DNA of 64,000 bases from Streptomyces cavernae (GTDB lineage Bacteria; Actinomycetota; Actinomycetes; Streptomycetales; Streptomycetaceae): NCBI RefSeq assembly GCF_004023625.1, contig NZ_ML137711.1:147207-211206 (forward strand). The letters are read 5' to 3'. Position numbers and translations under genes: made by a program. Numbering within the stretch: the first letter of the stretch is position 1; every line of letters begins with the position of its first letter. Of this stretch, positions 9,901 to 21,633 are shown one piece after another. The notes beneath the pieces were generated by a model. That model did not search any database and was not told where the DNA came from. It was given only the letters and a program-made list of their open reading frames with translations.

Positions 9901-10211
9901 CGGACGAGACTGCGCTGCTGCCCCCCGTGCCGGCCGACAACTCCGCCGATGAGACCGCAGTGCTGCCCCCCGTACGGGACGATCGCGTGCCCCCGGGATA
10001 CTTCCGCGACGAGCGGCCCGGAGCCGAGGACCGGACCCGGCCGCTTCCGCAGGTCGACGAGGAAGGCCGACCGCGTCGCCGCTCCCGCTCGGACTGGGCG
10101 GAGGAGACACCGCTGGACGACCTGCCGACGCTGGCCGACGAACTGCTCGGACCGCACCAGGACGACGAGCGGGACGACCGCAACGGCCGGCGGGGACGCC
10201 GCGGGCGCTGA
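6990..10211 (+). CDS. tmk: Membrane-transporter-like domain fused to thymidylate kinase with coiled-coil tail
   Basis: This encodes 1073 residues in four parts. Residues about 40-495 form an MFS-like bundle of some 12 hydrophobic helices. Residues about 508-710 are a thymidylate kinase with P-loop GGDGAGKST, the DRYIDSSVAYQGAGRDL signature and the Arg-rich lid, which makes dTDP from dTMP. Residues about 710-865 are an almost uninterrupted Glu/Arg/Ala heptad segment, predicted as a long coiled coil. The end has repeats of ETTVLRP and ADETAVLPP followed by an acidic/basic tail. From memory, streptomycetes carry their Tmk in this membrane-linked form. The motifs look intact, so it is probably the working kinase. 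ATG 6990 and 6993 are both possible. Confidence 0.9.
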   Translation: MMRADQPTAHTSDPDDALVKDSRERAVRSLLRTPQLKRLWSAQLVGGVADVLGVLVLVVLALQAAIAEGSFGGGYRGAALAVAAVFAVRALATLLFGAVLLGPLTSLTSKDGPLDRRWTMVGADGLRVVLLIIAPLWIDWIPANALAVLLVTAFVTGVAERLWTVCRESAAPALLPAPPLEGAAVRPLPDHLDALRRLSLRTGFVAVPLAAATLVVASLVNNLLGAGLDWFGTHQAALASYVAAGLFAASLSVLIFLELPDTRTPRARSPLEGLRRPRSGNGADKGRTGALTPLVLACAAVAGAVAVAVSVSVLHAKDLDGGPVLYGLLVLTLTGGTVIGIRTAPRLLPAFSRRRLLALAIACTGIALLAAGLVPDVTTVLLIEAFAGFCAGVAANTGHTLLDQETEEQRRARVTEHLHAVVRVFLALGALLGPCVAALIGPHRLENGKFVFAHGGAAFTLMLVGALLLPVAALVLAKADDRSGVPLRQDLRDALRGGDDPAQAPAATGFFIALEGGDGAGKSTQAEALAEWIRAKGHEVVLTREPGATPVGKRLRSILLDVSSAGLSHRAEALLYAADRAEHVDTVVRPALERGAVVISDRYIDSSVAYQGAGRDLSPTEIARISRWATAGLVPHLTVLLDVSPETARERFTEAPDRLESEPAEFHTRVRSGFLTLAAADPGRYLVVDAGQEAEAVTTVIRHRLDMMLPLSEAEVKAQEEARRKAEEEARRRAEEEAARKAEEERLERERQEQLARLRAEEEERKRRELEEAQRREAERQAEEARRRAEEARRLAEEERARRLAEEQAAAAEAERRRKQAEEEARLRAEAEARRMEKQRKAEEALLRAEQARVAAAAAAAAEVSSAAEAVGSGAEAGGSSAAATDQQVTEETTVLRPVTEETKVLRPVRHPEPGPAPAAGPEPAVGTEPASGPEPASGPDAEETAVLPQPPHGAADETAVLPPVPADNSADETALLPPVPADNSADETAVLPPVRDDRVPPGYFRDERPGAEDRTRPLPQVDEEGRPRRRSRSDWAEETPLDDLPTLADELLGPHQDDERDDRNGRRGRRGR

Positions 10212-10532
10212 GTCCTCGGCGGACCGTGAGTCTTCCGCGGGCTGAGCCATGGGCGGGCGAATGAGTCGTGCGCGGGCGCTGAGTCTTCCGGGGCGGTGAG
10301 TCCTCCGAGCGGTGAGGCGGCCCGCAGACGCGGAGTCCGTGGAGCCGGTGTAGTTGCGAGTCCGTGGAGTCCGTGGAGTCCGTGGAGTCCATTGAGTCCC
10401 ACGAGTCATGGAGTCCGTGCAGCCATGGAGTCCATTGAGTCAGTGGTCGGTGGAGTCCGTGGCCCCGGCTGTCAGTGCCCTCCCGCACAATGGGACCCGA
10501 CGAGTCGGTGTGCGACAGAAGGGCGGCACTCC
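10212..10532. repeat. Intergenic stretch with GGAGTCCGT tandem repeats
   Basis: About 10331-10462 consists of imperfect copies of a 9-10 bp unit GGAGTCCGTG with variants GGAGTCCATT. A GAGTCTTCCG-type repeat precedes it. No gene is supported. Confidence 0.6.
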
Positions 10533-11738
10533 ATGCCCGTGTGGGACGACCTGGTGGGCCAGGAGAAGGTCAGCGCCCAACTCGACGCCGCCGCCCGGGA
10601 CGCCGACGCTCTGGTGACGGCCGTCGGCACGGACGCCCCGCTGCCCGATGCGTCCAAGATGACGCACGCCTGGCTCTTCACCGGCCCGCCCGGCTCGGGC
10701 CGCTCCACGGCCGCCCGCGCCTTCGCCGCCGCCCTCCAGTGCGTCAGCCCCGACCGCGCGCTCGGCGGAGCCCCCGGCTGCGGGTTCTGCGACGGCTGTC
10801 ACACCAGCCTGGTCGGCACCCACGCCGATGTGGAGATCGTCCGCACGGACCTGCTGTCGATCGGCGTCAAGGAGACCCGCGAGCTGGTGCGCCGGGCCCA
10901 GCTGTCACCGGCCGGCGGACGCTGGCAGGTCATCGTCCTCGAGGACGCCGACCGGCTCACCGAGGGCGCGGGCAACGTCCTGCTGAAGGCAGTCGAGGAG
11001 CCCGCTCCGCGTACGGTGTGGCTGCTGTGCGCGCCCTCGCTGGAGGACGTGCTGCCCACCATCCGCTCCCGCTGCCGCCACCTCACCCTGCGCACTCCGC
11101 CGGTGGACGCGGTCGCGGACGTCCTCGTCCGGCGCGACGGCATCGAGCCGGACGTGGCCGCCGCGGCGGCCCGCGCCACGCAGGGGCACATCGGTCGTGC
11201 CCGCCGCCTGGCCACGGACCAGCGCGCCCGGGAGCGCCGCGCGGCCGTACTCAAGCTTCCGCTCCGCGTCGACGAGATCGGCGGTTGCCTCAAGGCCGCC
11301 CAGGAGCTGATCGACGCGGCGTCGGAAGAGGCCAAGCAGGTCGCCGAGGAGATTGACGTCAAGGAGACGGAGGAGCTGAAGGCGGCGCTCGGCGCGGCGC
11401 AGGGCGGGCGCATGCCACGTGGCACCGCGGGGGTGATGAAGGAGTTGGAGGACAAGCAGAAGCGCCGCCGGACACGTACGCAGCGCGACAGCCTCGACCT
11501 GGCCCTCATCGACCTCACCGCCTTCTACCGCGACGTCCTCGCCCTCCAGTTCGGCTCGCAGGTCGCCATCGCCAACACGGAGGCGCGGGACGTGCTGGAA
11601 CGGCTGGCCCGGGGATCGGCGCCGGAGGCCACGCTCCGCCGTATCGAGGCCATCTCGGCGTGCCGAGAGGCCCTGGACCGCAACGTGGCGCCGTTGCTGG
11701 CGGTGGAGGCCATGGCAGTGGCCCTGCGGGAGGGGTGA
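10533..11738 (+). CDS. holB: DNA polymerase III delta' subunit
   Basis: This encodes 401 residues of the AAA+ clamp-loader family. The Walker A position reads GPPGSGRST (about 50-58), with Arg where ATP-hydrolysing subunits have Lys, as expected for a delta' stator. A zinc-module-like CGFCDGC follows, then the SRC motif (IRSRCRHLTL). The start DDLVGQEKV is typical of the family. The C-terminal ~170 residues form the collar domain with a basic, charged insertion (KEDKQKRRRTRTQ-like). It acts with tau/gamma and delta to load the beta clamp, and it lies downstream of tmk, a pairing common in bacteria. The ATG has GGGCGGCACTCC before it. Confidence 0.9.
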   Translation: MPVWDDLVGQEKVSAQLDAAARDADALVTAVGTDAPLPDASKMTHAWLFTGPPGSGRSTAARAFAAALQCVSPDRALGGAPGCGFCDGCHTSLVGTHADVEIVRTDLLSIGVKETRELVRRAQLSPAGGRWQVIVLEDADRLTEGAGNVLLKAVEEPAPRTVWLLCAPSLEDVLPTIRSRCRHLTLRTPPVDAVADVLVRRDGIEPDVAAAAARATQGHIGRARRLATDQRARERRAAVLKLPLRVDEIGGCLKAAQELIDAASEEAKQVAEEIDVKETEELKAALGAAQGGRMPRGTAGVMKELEDKQKRRRTRTQRDSLDLALIDLTAFYRDVLALQFGSQVAIANTEARDVLERLARGSAPEATLRRIEAISACREALDRNVAPLLAVEAMAVALREG

Positions 11739-11867
11739 GCCGGCAGGGGCGGGCCGGTCGGGTCAGGCCGGCTCAGGTCGGTCACCGCTGGTCCCGCCCT
11801 GTCACTCGTACGAGCCAGATCGGCGACCCTGAGCAATGCAGTGATCGCTTACGGTTACGCTCGCCCA

Positions 11868-13469
11868 ATGCACATCAGGCGCCACCTCCGGAACCGGGGC
11901 AACCGTTCCCTCCGCCGCTGCGGCACGCTGCTGGCCGCGGCCGGACTGCTCCTCACGGCCCTCCCGTCCTGTTCGCCGGGCAACTCCCCGGCCAGTTCAC
12001 GGACGACGATGGCGGTCACGGGAGACGCGGCGCCCGCCGGGCCGTACGCGCCCACGCCTGCCGCGCTCGCACCGTTCTACGGCCAGAAACTGCAGTGGCG
12101 CGGTTGCCCGGAAGCCGGTTTCGAGTGCGCCACGTTCAGGGCACCGCTCGACTACGACAAGCCGTCCGCGGGTGATATCCGGCTGGCCGTGGCCCGCAAG
12201 AAGGCGACCGGCCCCGGGAAGCGGCTCGGTTCGCTGCTGGTCAACCCCGGCGGGCCGGGCGGCTCGGCGGTCGACTACCTCCAGTCGTACGCCGCCCTCG
12301 GCTACCCGGCCCAGGTCCGGGCCCGCTACGACATGGTCGCCGTCGACCCCCGCGGTGTCGCCCGCAGCGAGCCGGTCGAATGCCTCACCGGCCCGCGGAT
12401 GGACGCGTACACCCAGACCGACAGCACACCGGACGACCGCTCGGAGGCCGATCGGCTGGTCGCCGCGTTCAAGGAGTTCGCCGAGGGGTGCGGGCGGCGC
12501 TCGGCGGGCGTACTGCGGCATGTTTCCACGGTCGAGACGGCCCGTGACATGGACGTGCTGCGCGCGGCGCTCGGGGACCCGACGCTGACGTACGTGGGCG
12601 CCTCGTACGGGACCTTCCTCGGCGCGACCTACGCGGAGCTGTTTCCCAGGCGGGTGGGCCGGCTGGTCCTGGACGGTGCGATGGACCCCGCGCTGCCCTC
12701 GCGCCGGCTGAGCCTGGACCAGACGGCGGGCTTCGAGACGGCCTTCCGGTCCTTCACCGAGGACTGTGTGCGGCGCGCGGACTGCCCGCTGGGCACGCGC
12801 ACGGACCGGGCGACAGCCACCTTGAAGGCGTTCTTCCGGCAACTGGACGAGACCCCGCTGCCCACGGGCTCGGCGGACGGCCGCAGGCTGGGGGAGGCGC
12901 TCGCCACGACGGGGGTGATCGCGGCGATGTACGACGAGGCGTCCTGGCCCCGACTGCGCGGTGCGCTGACCGCGGCGATGCGGAAGAAGGACGGGACGGG
13001 TCTGCTGGGCTTCTCGGACAGCTACTACGAACGGGACCAGCGCGGCCAGTACGGAAACCTGATGTTCGCGAACGCGGCGGTGAACTGTCTGGACCTGCCC
13101 GCGGCCTTCGCCTCGCCCGCCGAGGTGGAGGAGTCGCTCCCGGCCTTCGAGAAGGCCTCGCCGGTCTTCGGCCGGGCGCTGGCGTGGGCGTCGCTGAACT
13201 GCGCGTACTGGCCGGTGCGGGCCACGGGTGTGCCGCACCGTATCGAGGCGAAGGGCGCGGCCCCGATCGTGGTGGTGGGCACCACCCGAGACCCGGCCAC
13301 CCCTTACGTGTGGGCGAAGTCCCTGGCCGCCCAGCTGTCCTCGGCCCGGCTGCTCACCTACGACGGCGACGGACACACCGCCTACGGCCGGGGCAACGAC
13401 TGCGTGGACCGGGCGATCAACCGCTACCTGCTGAACGGAACCCCGCCCACCGCGGGAATGCGCTGCTGA
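11868..13469 (+). CDS. Secreted tripeptidyl aminopeptidase-like alpha/beta hydrolase (lipoprotein)
   Basis: This encodes 533 residues. A basic n-region (MHIRRHLRNRGNRSLRR) and a hydrophobic core end in the lipobox-like ALPSCSPG, suggesting a lipid anchor. The hydrolase has the oxyanion segment NPGGPGGSA, the nucleophile elbow GASYGTFLG (Ser246), the acid in TTRDPATPY (Asp475) and the base in DGDGHTAYG (His503). This is the architecture of the SlpD/SlpE/Tap group that removes tripeptides from secreted proteins. A C-terminal TAP-like domain is present. It is probably an extracellular peptide-processing enzyme, and its substrate is not determined. Confidence 0.88.
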   Translation: MHIRRHLRNRGNRSLRRCGTLLAAAGLLLTALPSCSPGNSPASSRTTMAVTGDAAPAGPYAPTPAALAPFYGQKLQWRGCPEAGFECATFRAPLDYDKPSAGDIRLAVARKKATGPGKRLGSLLVNPGGPGGSAVDYLQSYAALGYPAQVRARYDMVAVDPRGVARSEPVECLTGPRMDAYTQTDSTPDDRSEADRLVAAFKEFAEGCGRRSAGVLRHVSTVETARDMDVLRAALGDPTLTYVGASYGTFLGATYAELFPRRVGRLVLDGAMDPALPSRRLSLDQTAGFETAFRSFTEDCVRRADCPLGTRTDRATATLKAFFRQLDETPLPTGSADGRRLGEALATTGVIAAMYDEASWPRLRGALTAAMRKKDGTGLLGFSDSYYERDQRGQYGNLMFANAAVNCLDLPAAFASPAEVEESLPAFEKASPVFGRALAWASLNCAYWPVRATGVPHRIEAKGAAPIVVVGTTRDPATPYVWAKSLAAQLSSARLLTYDGDGHTAYGRGNDCVDRAINRYLLNGTPPTAGMRC

Positions 13470-13578
13470 GAGCCCCCACCCGCCCCGGAAGCCCACCGCC
13501 CGGGCCCCGTGGTCGGAGCACCCCCGGAAACTGTGTAGAATTTCCACCGTTGCCGACGACACCATGGTCGGACGACCA

Positions 13579-13652
13579 GCCGCCTTAGCTCAGATGGCCA
13601 GAGCAACGCACTCGTAATGCGTAGGTCTCGGGTTCGAATCCCGAAGGCGGCT
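13579..13652 (+). tRNA. tRNA-Thr, anticodon CGT
   Basis: The cloverleaf folds cleanly. The acceptor stem is GCCGCCT/AGGCGGC, the anticodon arm is ACGCA-CTCGTAA-TGCGT (anticodon CGT at 13613-13615, reading ACG), and the T arm is TCGGG-TTCGAAT-CCCGA. The discriminator base is T and no CCA is encoded. It marks the left edge of what looks like an accessory segment. Confidence 0.95.
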
Positions 13653-13683
13653 CTACCCTTTGATCAGGGAAAACGGTTCCAAC

Positions 13684-13716
13684 AAAGACCCTCCGTGAAG
13701 ATCACGGAGGGTCTTT
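13684..13716 (+). terminator. tRNA terminator
   Basis: A perfect 14-bp stem, AAAGACCCTCCGTG/CACGGAGGGTCTTT, with a 5-nt loop lies 31 bases after the tRNA. The T-rich end of the right arm resembles an intrinsic terminator. Confidence 0.85.
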
Positions 13717-13870
13717 GCATGAGCGGATGACGAAGCGCCGGAGCGGGGGCCCGCGGCCACCGCACGATCTTCGGGATTCCACACAACCCCCTGTCGATCG
13801 CGCGGTGGCCGCTCCCGTACCCGGCCCGGCCAGAAGGGCCGACGCAAGGTGGCGAAGTGGGACCGGAGTA

Positions 13871-16465
<2,595 letters not shown>

Positions 16466-18025
16466 TCAAGCCCAGGCCCTGCGTACGACGAAGGAAGCCT
16501 GGCCGGCGAAGGCCCTCGTGCCGTCGGAGCCGTCCAGCCAGATGCCACCGTCGCGGTGGCGGATGACCGATCCGGGATAGTTGTGCGCGTGCAGGGTCAC
16601 CGACCCGGCGACCGCCCCGGTGCGCGGACAGAAGGTGGCGTCTTCGCGGAAAAGTTCGCTGCCGTCGTTGGTGCTCAGCCGTAGCCGCAGGTAACTATGG
16701 CGCAGATAGCGGCCGTCGGCGGCGCGGAAGGTGACGCACCGTGTATCGGCCAGCCCCCGGACAACCGTGAAGGTGACCCGCTGCCGCGTCTGCGCGCTGC
16801 TGGACGCGGAGACCCGGCCGAGCGTCGCGAAGCCGCCGGCATACGTGAGGTACAGGCCGGGCTCGTCCACGGACTCCAGCGACTGTGCGCCCAGCGGAAC
16901 CATGCCCGCGACGGCGGACGGACTCACCGGGGACGGTCCGGCCGACGTGGTGGAGCGCGACGGGGCCGGCGTGGGACTGCCGACCGTGGGAGCGGCGGTG
17001 ACGCCGGGCACCCGATGCGCCGGTTCGGGCCAGGTCGCGTAGGTGGCGGTCCCGGCGATGACCACCGCGCCGGTGGTGAGACCCACCAGCGGATGAGCGG
17101 TCACCGCGTAGAGTTTGCCGATCAGCGAGCTGTGCAGACCGCCTGCTCCCGACGACGCCGCCGCCGTGCCGACGGCGACCTGTGCCGTGGCCAGCCCGGC
17201 GGCGCTCGCGGCCGTACCCGACAGCAGGCCCTTGGCGGCCAGCGCGGCGAGGAGCCCGGCCGGGACGGCCAGCGGCGCGAGGCTGAGGAGCAGTAGTTCG
17301 GCCGGAACCCGTTCTGTGGTCCTCGCCATGCAGACCGGGCAGCCGCGGGTGTGCCGCGCGATCCGCTTGCGCCACACCGAGGTGCGAAGACCGTCCCAGC
17401 CGACGACGGTCTCGTCCAACTGCGGACAGCGCGGGTCGGCCTCCAGCGCGGCGACGATCGTCCGGCTCAGTTCCAGCTGTTCGCGCATGCGTTGCAGGCT
17501 CACTCCGACGTGGGCGACCGTGAGCCCCGTCGCGGCGGCGATGTCGTCACGGCTCAGCGAGCCGGCGCGTTCCTGCCACCACAGCGACAGCAGCACCCGA
17601 TGGTCCGGGTCGAGCCACCGGCCGGCTTCGACAACCTGACGGCGCTCGTCCGAAGCATGCAGACGCAGGATCGCCATGTCCTCAGGTTTGGCGTCGGCGT
17701 CCGGTATGTGGTGTGCGTCGTCGATGACCGTGGTCCGGCCGGCGAAGGCGCGTTGCCGGTGCCAGTGGGTACTGATCTGGCGGAGCGTGATCGACACCAG
17801 CCAGGACCGGAAGCTCTCCGGGGCACGCAGGGCAGGCAGGTCGCGCACCACGCGCAGCAGGGTTTCCTGGACGACGTCGTCGACGTCGGCATGTCCGCTC
17901 AGGCTTCGCCCGACGATGTTGTAGAGCAACGGCAGGTACGCGGCGATCAGCTCCTCGCGCGCCCGATCGTCACCGGCCTGCGCCGCGACCACGAGCCGCG
18001 CGTGGTCCGCATCCGTGAGCCTCAT
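16466..18025 (-). CDS. Membrane-tethered ECF sigma factor with extracytoplasmic AbfB domain
   Basis: This encodes 519 residues. Residues about 24-90 fit sigma region 2 (DVDDVVQETLLRVVRDL, ESFRSWLVSITLRQ). Residues about 130-190 fit region 4 (LSRDDIAAATGLTVAHVGVS). Next is RIARHTRGCPVC (His225, Cys229, Cys232), which resembles the zinc motif of anti-sigma factors. Hydrophobic stretches follow at 243-263 and 312-331, the second a good transmembrane helix. After a Pro/Ser/Thr linker, residues about 378-519 match an AbfB (CBM42-type) arabinose-binding beta-trefoil (GLYLTYAGGF, RCVTFRAADGRYLRH, GSVIRHRDGGIWLD). The inferred job is to sense arabinofuranose-decorated polysaccharide outside and release or activate sigma inside. 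ATG 18025 follows GAGGTGGTGGGA; an upstream in-frame ATG at 18082 is less likely. Confidence 0.85.
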   Translation of the reverse strand: MRLTDADHARLVVAAQAGDDRAREELIAAYLPLLYNIVGRSLSGHADVDDVVQETLLRVVRDLPALRAPESFRSWLVSITLRQISTHWHRQRAFAGRTTVIDDAHHIPDADAKPEDMAILRLHASDERRQVVEAGRWLDPDHRVLLSLWWQERAGSLSRDDIAAATGLTVAHVGVSLQRMREQLELSRTIVAALEADPRCPQLDETVVGWDGLRTSVWRKRIARHTRGCPVCMARTTERVPAELLLLSLAPLAVPAGLLAALAAKGLLSGTAASAAGLATAQVAVGTAAASSGAGGLHSSLIGKLYAVTAHPLVGLTTGAVVIAGTATYATWPEPAHRVPGVTAAPTVGSPTPAPSRSTTSAGPSPVSPSAVAGMVPLGAQSLESVDEPGLYLTYAGGFATLGRVSASSSAQTRQRVTFTVVRGLADTRCVTFRAADGRYLRHSYLRLRLSTNDGSELFREDATFCPRTGAVAGSVTLHAHNYPGSVIRHRDGGIWLDGSDGTRAFAGQASFVVRRAWA

Positions 18026-18074
18026 TCCCACCACCTCAGGGGAGCGATCCGCCGGTATGGCGCCACACCATAGC

Positions 18075-18084
18075 GTTTGCAAAC
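18075..18084. promoter_or_regulatory. Palindrome GTTTGCAAAC upstream of sigma factor gene
   Basis: A perfect 10-bp palindrome sits about 50 bp before the sigma factor start. Its TTGCAA core is reminiscent of LacI-family operators that control polysaccharide genes in Streptomyces. No second copy was found in front of the GH10-GH62 gene, so a regulatory role is only suggested. Confidence 0.35.
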
Positions 18085-18248
18085 TTATGCGGGTAGCCGA
18101 CGGCCAAAACGGCCCATTCCAGACCGACGATCCCGGAGGGAGACAGCTTCGACCCAGGAGATGCCGTGCCGTGCAAAAAAGGTCGTGGCCACGTCAACGG
18201 CGCCGAACGCGTGGGACGGGGTCGGAACGGCCGGGGCGGACGCCGTCG

Positions 18249-20419
<2,171 letters not shown>

Positions 20420-21004
20420 CGTCTGCGTATGCGTGTGGTCCTCATGGTCTCTGCCCGTGAAGGCAGATCGGCGATTCACTGACACGGCAGGCTTCCCCCG
20501 CATGCCCGGGCAGTCATAGGTGGCACCAGAGAGGCGTATGCGTCACCTGCGCAATGACGTGACCATACCAACGCACGTCCATGTGGCAATTAATTTGGCC
20601 CGGTGAATGAAAAACAGCACGGGGCGCTCGGGGGAGGTTCGCCGGTAAACCTGCGGCGGGGCGAGAGGGTGCGGGTCGCATTCGTTATCGCTTCTTTATG
20701 GAATTCTGCACAACCGCCCCCCAGGTGTGTTCAGGGTCACAGTCCGATCCCCAACTTCCCGTCCTTTTTGAGGGAGTTGGAGCAGTGGACAAAGACGCAG
20801 AAGCGATGTGGCATACCAACGGCGAAGCGGCTCCCCGGACTTGGGAGAGCCCTTTTCTTCACGGGGGACGACGATGTGGAAACACTCGAGGAATGACTTA
20901 TTCCCCCCGGATGGCTGGGGGTTCCATCCGAATTGCGGACGCCTTCACGCCTGACTTGAACCACGTTTGTGCATCGCTCGGGAAGCAAAGAGCTTAGGAA
21001 TTCG
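20420..21004. other. Gap upstream of secreted protein genes
   Basis: The left part must hold the promoter of the ALF-repeat gene (minus strand). From about 20600 to 21000 G/C content falls, and open frames there lack third-position bias, so I see no gene. The stretch could be a long leader of the gene at 21005. Confidence 0.5.
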
Positions 21005-21586
21005 ATGAAGGCACGCACCATAATTGCGGCCAAGCCGCAGTTGAAGAGATTCATTGCGCGCACGGTGGGCGCGGCAGCGGTCGGCGCTCTGGCGTGGACC
21101 GCACTGGCGACCGGTGCCCCCGGCGGGACCGGTGGGTCCGGGGGTTCCGCCGGGTCCGACGGGTCCCGCTCGGGGGCGGGCGCCGCGGCCGTCGTCGCGG
21201 ACGACGCACCCGGCTACGCGGTCGAGAACTTCGACTACCCGGGAGCCGACAAGATCCTCGCCGAGCAGAGCATCGTCCTCAAGCGCGGCGACGGCCACAT
21301 AACGCTGGCCGACTGCGCGAGCGGCACCGGCCTCATCCAGATCATGGCCCGCAAGCAGTCGGAGACGGTCTGCTTCCGCGTCGTCGGCAACTCCGGATGG
21401 CTGACCATGGAGATTCCCGCGGTGTACGCCGTCAAGGGCAACGACTACGAGACCCAGGTCGACATGACCGTCGGCACCGAGGAGAAGTCCTTCGACATCG
21501 ACAAGAACACCTGGACCGCGGTGGGTGAGAGCGCGGACGAACAGGGCCGGGAGCACATGCTCGTGGAGATCAGGACCTCCAAATAG
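21005..21586 (+). CDS. Secreted protein with Gly/Ser-rich linker
   Basis: This encodes 193 residues. A basic n-region and a hydrophobic segment (VGAAAVGALAWTALATGA) look like a signal peptide or anchor. A Gly/Ser stretch (about 38-58) leads to a compact domain of about 130 residues with two cysteines (LADCASG, SETVCFRV) that may form a disulfide, and many beta-forming residues. No known family is recognised. The gene lies 47 bp upstream of the FG-GAP pseudo-protease gene and may be co-transcribed. The ATG has AGGAATTCG before it. Confidence 0.7.
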   Translation: MKARTIIAAKPQLKRFIARTVGAAAVGALAWTALATGAPGGTGGSGGSAGSDGSRSGAGAAAVVADDAPGYAVENFDYPGADKILAEQSIVLKRGDGHITLADCASGTGLIQIMARKQSETVCFRVVGNSGWLTMEIPAVYAVKGNDYETQVDMTVGTEEKSFDIDKNTWTAVGESADEQGREHMLVEIRTSK

Positions 21587-21633
21587 CCCCCGGAAAACGC
21601 CCGTTGTCCGATCAGCCAGCAAGGAATCGACTT

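Noticed and set aside
13579..13716. An attachment site at the tRNA-Thr 3' end
   Set aside because: No repeat of the tRNA end and no integrase gene were found in the window, so no att site is annotated.
13753..13812. 11-bp inverted repeat GCGGCCACCGC ... GCGGTGGCCGC as terminator of the xylanase gene
   Set aside because: The loop is about 38 nt, too long for a convincing intrinsic terminator, though it might be a weak one.
20603..20997. Two overlapping plus-strand open frames in the gap before 21005
   Set aside because: Codon third-position bias is weak, no domains are seen and G/C is low compared with real genes here.
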